Shown piece after piece: positions 59,292 to 64,000 of a stretch of DNA of 64,000 nt; the stretch's first letter is position 1; every line of letters starts with the position of its first letter. The notes beneath the pieces were generated by a model, which was not told where the DNA came from, did not search any database, and worked only from the letters and a program-made list of their open reading frames with translations. This stretch comes from Actinopolyspora mzabensis (GTDB lineage Bacteria > Actinomycetota > Actinomycetes > Mycobacteriales > Pseudonocardiaceae). Position numbers and translations under genes: made by a program. Where the stretch lies: the NCBI RefSeq assembly GCF_900101095.1, contig NZ_FNFM01000009.1, forward strand, positions 1-64,000, given 5' to 3'.

Positions 59292-59549
59292 TCAGAGTCC
59301 GAGGAGGTGCTTCCCGGACTCGGTGAGTACAGCTCGCGCGCGGGCTCCGCCGATCGCGGAACCGCCCGGTTCGAGCAACCCGTCGTGCGCCAGGTGGTGA
59401 GCCGTGACCTGGTCACAGCAGCAGGCTCCGTCCACGAACAGGTCGGGTTCGCTGCCCTGGCTCATCTCGACCCGGCCCTCGGCGACCGCGCGCAGCGTCG
59501 CGCGTTCCCGGTGGTTGAGCTCAGCGCTCGTGCGGGACACTGGAATCAC
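59292..59549 (-). CDS. Small hypothetical protein with Cys cluster
   Basis: 85 residues from GTG 59549 after GGAAGGAG. LNHRERATLRAVAEGRVEMS, then LFVDGACCCDQVTAHHLAHD and a C-terminal GARARAVLTESGKHLL suggest a winged-helix-like fold with three adjacent Cys. It overlaps the end of the larger HTH gene by 29 nt. Its leader contains hairpin copy D. Function unknown. Confidence 0.65.
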   Translation of the reverse strand: MIPVSRTSAELNHRERATLRAVAEGRVEMSQGSEPDLFVDGACCCDQVTAHHLAHDGLLEPGGSAIGGARARAVLTESGKHLLGL

Positions 59550-60414
59550 TCCTTCCGGTTTCCTGATCGGTTGGGGTGGACGGCTCGGGGCGGTGGGTGC
59601 TTGGCGGCTTCGGCCGCCCCGAGTCGGGATCTGCGTTGCTCGGGTGGCAGTGCGGGCAGCGCGCCCAGCGGCCGTCCGAGCGTTCGACCGTCCGGCTGGG
59701 CTCGTCGCAGCTCCCGCACCACTCCGGCCGTTGCGGTGGTGCGGTGTCCGCGACGGGTTCCGGCAGATCGTCGAGCCGTGCGGTGAGCACGGCGGCCGGT
59801 GACTTCACGCCCTCCGGGTTCGCGCCGAGGTAGTGCGCGAGCCGTTGACTGGACCAGCCCGCGGCCAGCGCCTGGACCACTTTCGGTGCGATCCGCTCGC
59901 GCTGTCGCGGCGTCAGCGGCCACGAACCCCCGAGCCCGTCGAGCACGGCGTCGATGTCGGTTTCCGCCTCCTCGTGTTTCCCGGATTCCGCCGCGCGCGA
60001 GCCGGTGGAGGGTTCCAGGACGGTTCCGGGTGGTTCGGGCGGCACAGCTGTGCCGGGGGTGGGGTGGCGTGGCTGTGCCACCCCTGGGGCGGCAGCGGTG
60101 CCACCGGTGGCGTTCTGCCGGGGGTGGCGTTTCGCCGGGGGTGTGGACAATTGTTGTCCCATCAGGAGGGTGTAGCGGTTGGCCTCCCTTCCGCCGCGCT
60201 TGTCGATGTGCAGCTGCCCCTGGTCGGAGAGCTTGCGCAGGATGCGTTGCACCGTGCGCTCGTCCAACCGGGTCTTGCGGGCGAGCGTGCTGATCGAGGG
60301 GAAGGCGTTCGCGCCGTCGTCGGCGGCGTTGTCGGCGATCGCCAGCAACATCAGCAGCTCCGTTCCCTTGGTCGGGGAGTTGTCCCAGACCCACGTCATG
60401 ACCTTGATGCTCAT
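59521..60414 (-). CDS. Replication-type helix-turn-helix protein
   Basis: 297 residues from ATG 60414 after CGAGGA. Residues about 1-75 form a winged helix (VMTWVWDNSPTKGTELLMLL, then FPSISTLARKTRLDERTVQR), the pattern of plasmid/phage replication-initiation and primosome helper proteins. A Pro-rich linker leads to TPRQRERIAPKVVQALAAGW, then a small zinc ribbon (WCGSCDEP, RCPHC). It probably loads or organises replication with the DnaB-like helicase. Its last 25 or so codons also encode hairpin copy D. Confidence 0.75.
   Translation of the reverse strand: MSIKVMTWVWDNSPTKGTELLMLLAIADNAADDGANAFPSISTLARKTRLDERTVQRILRKLSDQGQLHIDKRGGREANRYTLLMGQQLSTPPAKRHPRQNATGGTAAAPGVAQPRHPTPGTAVPPEPPGTVLEPSTGSRAAESGKHEEAETDIDAVLDGLGGSWPLTPRQRERIAPKVVQALAAGWSSQRLAHYLGANPEGVKSPAAVLTARLDDLPEPVADTAPPQRPEWCGSCDEPSRTVERSDGRWARCPHCHPSNADPDSGRPKPPSTHRPEPSTPTDQETGRSDSSVPHER
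59572..59623 (-). promoter_or_regulatory. Conserved-loop leader hairpin, copy D
   Basis: Stem CTCGGGGCGG (59584-59593)/CCGCCCCGAG (59614-59623), a perfect 10 bp, 20-nt loop with GGGTGCTTGGCGGCTTCG, box TGGGGTGGA at 59572-59580. It is the strongest copy and lies within the 3' coding end of the upstream HTH gene, before the next start at 59549. Confidence 0.8.
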
Positions 60415-60427
60415 TCGGTCCTCGGGT

Positions 60428-60895
60428 TCACACGAGTGCGGTCAGCAGGGCGGCGACGAACAACCACAGCCAGTGCCAGGACTGGTCGAGCACGTAGGCA
60501 CCGGTTCCCAGCGACGGGTTGTCGTCCTTGCCCTCCCTCGGGGAGCCGAGCGCGTAGAAGCCGCCCTGTCCCACCGCTCCCGCGAGTCGCCGCAACGTCC
60601 ATCGGCGGTCGGCCCAGTAGTGGGTGAGCGCCGAGACCAGCTGGCCCACCGCGAACCCGGCGGGGGTTATCGGGAGCCCGAGCAGAGTCCACAACAGGCC
60701 GACGAACCCCGCGGTCACCGCGGTGTAGCCGGCGACGTGGTTCGCGCAGGCCAGCTGCCCTTGCCTGCCCGGAAGTCCTTTGCTGCTCGCCTGGTGCGAG
60801 GTCTGCACCCAGTGGTCGGCCACGTGGTGGGCCACCAGCAGCGCCGGAAGGGTCGCCGCGAACGTCAGCGCCGTCTCCGCGTCGGCCGCGATCAT
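60428..60895 (-). CDS. DUF3307-like membrane protein
   Basis: 155 residues from ATG 60895, overlapping the excisionase stop (ATGA). LLVAHHVADHWVQTSHQASS is the DUF3307-type histidine motif, and HYWADRRWTLRRL a second. Hydrophobic segments flank these, with a final WHWLWLFVAALLTALV. The paired His/Asp residues could hold metal. Often found in plasmids and phages; function unknown. Confidence 0.75.
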   Translation of the reverse strand: MIAADAETALTFAATLPALLVAHHVADHWVQTSHQASSKGLPGRQGQLACANHVAGYTAVTAGFVGLLWTLLGLPITPAGFAVGQLVSALTHYWADRRWTLRRLAGAVGQGGFYALGSPREGKDDNPSLGTGAYVLDQSWHWLWLFVAALLTALV

Positions 60896-61146
60896 GCCGC
60901 TGCCTCCGGCACGTAGTCGGCGGCGTCGATCACGGACTGGTTCGCCACCGCTGCCTCGGTCATCTCGTTGACGGCGCGCATCGGAACGAAGACACGGGCG
61001 CGGATGCGCACGGCCGGGAACTCGCCGGCGTTGATGGCCCGGTAGAGCGATACCGGTGAGATGCCGAAGATCCTGGCCGCCTGCGGAACGCTGTAGTACT
61101 GCCGTTCCGGCGGACGGGTGGTCCGAGTGTTCACCGTTGGCTTCAT
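60892..61146 (-). CDS. xis: Excisionase-like HTH protein
   Basis: 84 residues from ATG 61146 after GGAAGGAG. QYYSVPQAARIFGISPVSLY, then RAINAGEFPAVRIRARVFVP is a MerR-like/HTH_17 excisionase fold, with Tyr-Arg contacts typical of AlpA/Xis proteins. In AICEs it directs excision with the integrase or acts as a switch. First gene of the leftward train. The integrase itself is not in the window. Confidence 0.8.
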   Translation of the reverse strand: MKPTVNTRTTRPPERQYYSVPQAARIFGISPVSLYRAINAGEFPAVRIRARVFVPMRAVNEMTEAAVANQSVIDAADYVPEAAA

Positions 61147-61177
61147 GTGTTGCGTCTCCTTCCTGTGAAGCAACCAC

Positions 61178-61201
61178 ATGCACAAGGTGCACCAGGTGCA
61201 T
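61178..61201. promoter_or_regulatory. Operator in the xis/gntR divergent gap
   Basis: ATGCACAA-GGTGCACC-AGGTGCAT: a palindromic centre GGTGCACC inside larger ATGCAC/GTGCAT arms. It lies 32 nt before the excisionase-like start and 53 nt before the GntR start, a natural KorSA-like site silencing the transfer genes. Confidence 0.6.
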
Positions 61202-61253
61202 ATTGTTTGTCAACGAGGGTGCGCCGCCTCGATGTGATGAACTAGGGGGGTAG

Positions 61254-61655
61254 GTGCTGTTTACGGCGACGGAGGCCGAGTTGACCTCGAACGAAGCACG
61301 CCCGATGTATCGGCGGCTCGCCGACGATCTTCGCGGTCAGATCACCAGGGGCGATCTACCGGTTGGTGGTGAGCTTCCGTCGACCTCTCGCTTGATGGAG
61401 AGCTACGGGGTCTCGATCACCGTCGTACGTGCTGCCGTTCGCGAGCTCCGCAGCGAGGGAGTGGTCGTTGGACAGCCAGGCAAGGGGGTCTACGTTCAGC
61501 GGGTACCCGAATCCCCTGCTGACAGCGATGACTACGCCGAGATCAAACAGCAGATCGACACTCTGCGCGACGCTCTCCAGGATGCCGTTCAGGAACTCGA
61601 TCAACGGCTGTCCCGCTTGGAACAGAGCGTCGATCAGGATCGACCGAACGAGTGA
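61254..61655 (+). CDS. GntR family regulator (KorSA-like)
   Basis: 133 residues from GTG 61254. The winged helix spans about 18-85 (MYRRLADDLRGQITRGDLPV, then LPSTSRLMESYGVSITVVRA), then a coiled C terminus (QQIDTLRDALQDAVQELDQR) instead of an effector domain. In pSAM2-type elements the GntR protein KorSA represses the activator and transfer genes. Divergent from xis, sharing the palindromic gap. Confidence 0.85.
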   Translation: MLFTATEAELTSNEARPMYRRLADDLRGQITRGDLPVGGELPSTSRLMESYGVSITVVRAAVRELRSEGVVVGQPGKGVYVQRVPESPADSDDYAEIKQQIDTLRDALQDAVQELDQRLSRLEQSVDQDRPNE

Positions 61656-61857
61656 TGGCAGTCAATCGGTCGTGTAGTTCCGAGGTACGAGCCTCCAGCT
61701 CCCTGCGAAGCTGATCCAACTCCGCGGCTATTTCCCGCCGCTGTTCCGTGGTCAAGTTCAAAGCGGACTCCAAAGTGGCTTCACTAACGTCGATGTCTTG
61801 AGTTTCTCTTCTGGTGACACCGGACAACAGGGCACACTCGGGGGCACACTTGTGCAC
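61543..61857 (-). CDS. Possible small coiled-coil protein (uncertain)
   Basis: A leftward frame with heptad-like LNLTTEQRREIAAELDQLRR in its middle. It overlaps the 3' end of the GntR gene by 113 nt and fills the 61,656-61,884 gap. The GTG at 61857 has a poor ribosome-binding site. Either a real small gene or a mirror of the GntR coiled tail. Confidence 0.25.
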   Translation of the reverse strand: MHKCAPECALLSGVTRRETQDIDVSEATLESALNLTTEQRREIAAELDQLRRELEARTSELHDRLTAITRSVDPDRRSVPSGTAVDRVPERHPGERRAECRSAV

Positions 61858-61884
61858 TCGGGAGCTTCCGGGGAGTAGTGACTG

Positions 61885-63276
61885 ATGGCAGCGAACGAGC
61901 GACTCGCGTCATTGATGCGAGAAGCCGGCTTTCTCGCGCCGGACGGCTCGATCGGCCGGAAAGTCCTCGCACGGGCGGTGACTCGTGAGGCTCACAGCAG
62001 GGGAATCGATCGCTCGTACAACCACACCTACGTGAAGCGGTGGCTCGACGGGGTAGTTCCTCGCGACCAGCGGACACGGGAGTGCGTGGCTGCGGCTCTG
62101 GCGACGAGGCTCGGTCGAGGTGTGACGCCCGAGGAGATCGGTTTCGGCCGTGGTGAGTCCGTCTCCGCAGATCTGGGGCTGCGGTACGAGGAAGAGGTTT
62201 CCAAAGGAATCGAGGCCGTCACACGGTTGTGGCAGGTCGACCTGGAAGAAGTCCGTGGGATCGTCGACGCAGGGACGAACTCGGCCGCCTGGAACGAGGT
62301 CTCGCTGAACTGGTTGGTCGGGCACCGGTCCCCGTGGCGTGGAAGTTCTGCCAGTCCCACAAAGGTCGGCTCCGCCGACATAGAGCGGCTGCGTAGCACC
62401 ACGGACCTCTTCGCTCGGATGGACAACCAGTACGGCGGTGGTCATGCCCGGCGCTCACTGATCGAGTTTCTTCGCAACGATGTAAGTTCGCTGCTGAAAG
62501 GCAGCTACACGATGGAGAGTGGCCGACAGCTCTTCTCCGCGGCCGCTGAGTCGACGTTGCTGGCGGCGTGGATGTCCTACGACGCCGGAGTCCACGGATT
62601 GGCACAGCGGTACTTCATCCAGGCGCTACGGCTGGCTGAGGAAGGCGAGGACCGGTGGCTCGCCGGAAGCGTGCTCGACGCGATGAGCCATCAGGCCACG
62701 TTCCTCGGCCGGTTCAAGGAAGCCGCCAATCTCGCGCGTGCCGCACGGATGGGAACGAGCGGCACCGCCACGCCGACGTTGACCGCGCACTTCCACATGA
62801 TGGAGGCGAGAGCGTTCGCGCGGTTGGGGGATGCTTCGGCCTGTGATTCGGCGATGTCGGCCGCTGTGACGGAGTTCGAGCGCCGAATCCCTGGAGAGGG
62901 ACCGGACTTCCTAGACTACTTCGACGACGCCGAGCTCGCCGCGGAGTTCGGGCACTGCAATCGCGATCTCGGCCGTGCCGTGGATGCGAGTACGTACGCC
63001 ACGCAGTCGCTCGGCGAAGCCAACGGTGAGTACCTGCGCAGCGACTTCTTCGCGACGATGGTGCTGGCCGATGCCTTCCTCGACCAGGGCGAGGCCGAGA
63101 GGGCGTGCGAGGTGGCGTTGCGGGCGCTCGACATCGGGGAACGGTTGAAGTCGGCACGCTGCGGGGTCTACGTGGCCGAGTTCCGACAGCGGCTGGACAA
63201 GTTGGGCGACAGTCCGGTGGTGCGCGATTTCAAGGAACAGGCGGCCGAGACCTCGCTGTGGACGCCGGGTCAGTAG
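61885..63276 (+). CDS. XRE-type regulator with TPR-like C-terminal domain
   Basis: 463 residues from ATG 61885 (GAGTAGTGACTG upstream). The N terminus has a Cro/C1-type helix-turn-helix variant (RKVLARAVTREAHSRGIDRS, then YNHTYVKRWLDGVVPRDQRT). The remaining 300 residues are helical repeats (TLLAAWMSYDAGVHGLAQRY, then FIQALRLAEEGEDRWLAGSV). This combination is common in Streptomyces and in AICEs, where it is usually next to a phosphotransferase, as here. It may sense a peptide or hormone through the TPR part. Confidence 0.8.
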   Translation: MAANERLASLMREAGFLAPDGSIGRKVLARAVTREAHSRGIDRSYNHTYVKRWLDGVVPRDQRTRECVAAALATRLGRGVTPEEIGFGRGESVSADLGLRYEEEVSKGIEAVTRLWQVDLEEVRGIVDAGTNSAAWNEVSLNWLVGHRSPWRGSSASPTKVGSADIERLRSTTDLFARMDNQYGGGHARRSLIEFLRNDVSSLLKGSYTMESGRQLFSAAAESTLLAAWMSYDAGVHGLAQRYFIQALRLAEEGEDRWLAGSVLDAMSHQATFLGRFKEAANLARAARMGTSGTATPTLTAHFHMMEARAFARLGDASACDSAMSAAVTEFERRIPGEGPDFLDYFDDAELAAEFGHCNRDLGRAVDASTYATQSLGEANGEYLRSDFFATMVLADAFLDQGEAERACEVALRALDIGERLKSARCGVYVAEFRQRLDKLGDSPVVRDFKEQAAETSLWTPGQ

Positions 63277-64000
63277 GGTGCCCAGTCCCGGCGGCTAGCT
63301 CCGGTTCGCATGTCGTCGACGCGGTTGTGGACCTCGGCGGCGCTGCGTGCGTCGTCGCCGGCTTTCTGGCTGAGCCAGATGGTCATGAGCACTTCCCGGA
63401 TGGCGGCCAGATCGTGGTAGCCGGGCCATTCGAGCAGGTCGTAGCCGTAGATGCCGACGAAGGTCTCGTACTCCTCGCGGGTGTGCCAGCCGAACCGGTC
63501 GTAGTACATGGCCGTTTGGATCAGGTCCCATTCGCGAGGACCGGTGGCGAAGCCGTCCAGGTCGATGAGTACGGCGTGGCCATCGGATGCCCTGATGACG
63601 TTGCCGATGCTCGCGTCGCCGTGTACCGGGCCGCGTGGCAGCACGAACTCCAGTTCGTTCCACTTGCGTCGGGCGTCGGCGAGCCCTTCGTGGAGGAACG
63701 CGAGGTCGTCGTCGGAGACGCCGCGGACCTTGGCCAAGCGGGTGTCGGCGCGAACGAACGGGTCGAGTTCGGGAAGTTCCAGCGTCTCTGGAGGATCGAG
63801 CCTGTGCAGGTCGCGGATCAGCGTGGCGACCTGGCCGATGTCGCCGTACTCCTCGTGTTCCGACACCGACTCCCACACGGTCGCCACACGACCGTCGACC
63901 ACGATGGGCTGTTCGACGTCGAGAGCACGCGTAGCCGGATAGCCGGCCGATTCGAGCCACCGCGCCACCCTCACCTCCTTGGCGGCCGCGTCGGCATACC
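63270..64000 (-). CDS. Aminoglycoside-phosphotransferase-like kinase (5' end cut by window)
   Basis: The frame stays open to base 64000, so the start lies outside. Visible parts: ARWLESAGYPATRAL, catalytic loop PRGPVHGDASIGNVIRASDG (HGDxxxxN) and metal DLDGFATGPREWDLIQTA, with C-terminal helices. APH-fold kinases phosphorylate small molecules such as aminoglycosides or choline; substrate unknown. It overlaps the 3' end of the XRE-TPR gene by 7 nt, convergently. Confidence 0.85.
   Translation of the reverse strand, partial: YADAAAKEVRVARWLESAGYPATRALDVEQPIVVDGRVATVWESVSEHEEYGDIGQVATLIRDLHRLDPPETLELPELDPFVRADTRLAKVRGVSDDDLAFLHEGLADARRKWNELEFVLPRGPVHGDASIGNVIRASDGHAVLIDLDGFATGPREWDLIQTAMYYDRFGWHTREEYETFVGIYGYDLLEWPGYHDLAAIREVLMTIWLSQKAGDDARSAAEVHNRVDDMRTGASRRDWAPY

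Larger units (their letters stand above)
42813..64000. mobile_element. Left part of an actinomycete integrative conjugative element (AICE)
   Basis: The element runs from the tRNA-Arg scar to beyond the window. It carries the AICE hallmark set: TraB/FtsK pump, SpdB/DUF2637-like membrane proteins, an excisionase-like HTH protein, a GntR (KorSA-like) regulator, a replication-type HTH protein, a DnaB-like helicase and an XRE-TPR regulator with phosphotransferase. Cargo lies between the scar and 48 kb. No integrase is seen; it is predicted beyond 64,000 beside the intact tRNA. Confidence 0.75.

Noticed and set aside
43013-61146. Idea that the AICE carries its own integrase in this window
   Set aside because: No tyrosine or serine recombinase motif is seen in any frame; the excisionase-like gene is the only site-specific recombination protein visible.

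Overview
High-GC actinobacterial DNA (GC-rich third codon positions, GTG/TTG starts, WhiB, LuxR-LAL, MmyB-type and F420-type proteins). A Pseudonocardiales-like genome such as Saccharopolyspora or Actinopolyspora would fit, but that is inference. The window has a chromosomal part (1 to about 42.77 kb) and the left end of an integrated actinomycete conjugative element (AICE), 42.77 kb to beyond the right edge.

Chromosomal part: two small unknown genes at the left edge. Two tiny orphan CRISPR arrays of type I-E geometry (29-nt repeats, 32-nt spacers) follow at 1.1 and 3.7 kb. They share a conserved leader, and no cas genes are in view. Next come small regulator/enzyme modules: an MmyB-type regulator divergent from a VOC protein; TetR divergent from a haloacid-dehalogenase-like protein; an arginase-fold protein lacking a metal ligand; and an OhrR-like MarR with matching sites near two oxidoreductases and a divergent aldo/keto reductase. 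Then an aldo/keto reductase-TetR operon with a clear operator, and a methionine aminopeptidase divergent from a small XRE regulator across a palindrome. These are followed by a MOSC protein, a DnaQ-type exonuclease paired with a DUF5710-HNH protein, a lipase divergent from a giant LAL regulator, a formate/nitrite channel, VapBC, and a Kef-type antiporter fused to RCK and UBP zinc-finger domains. Two translationally coupled NIS siderophore synthetases come next, then a GT-C-like membrane protein, a TetR/Drr-type ABC exporter locus followed by a decayed glycosyltransferase, a Tat-exported GH64 glucanase, and a hydroxycinnamate module (feruloyl-CoA synthetase, hydratase-lyase, MarR) with two matching operators.

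AICE part: at 42.77 kb there is only the 3' part of a tRNA-Arg(CCT), the expected attachment-site scar. Its polarity places the element to the right, with intact tRNA and integrase predicted beyond 64 kb. Inside are cargo genes (pentapeptide membrane protein, MFS exporter, an AT-richer HNH-protein island). A leftward gene train of about 13 kb follows: excisionase-like protein, DUF3307-like protein, helix-turn-helix replication-type protein, small ribbon/HTH proteins, WhiB, SpdB/DUF2637-like membrane proteins, a TraB/FtsK DNA pump, a diguanylate cyclase, a radical SAM protein and a DnaB-like helicase. A divergent GntR regulator, an XRE-TPR regulator and an aminoglycoside-phosphotransferase-like gene occupy the right edge.

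Most novel signal: four hairpins in the AICE train share an almost invariant 18-nt loop and a downstream box, but have different, compensating stems. Each lies just upstream of a leftward start codon, so this looks like a structured leader RNA family used across the element. The radical SAM, diguanylate cyclase and WhiB genes in a conjugation module, and 17-bp tandem repeats beside the DnaB-like gene, also stand out.
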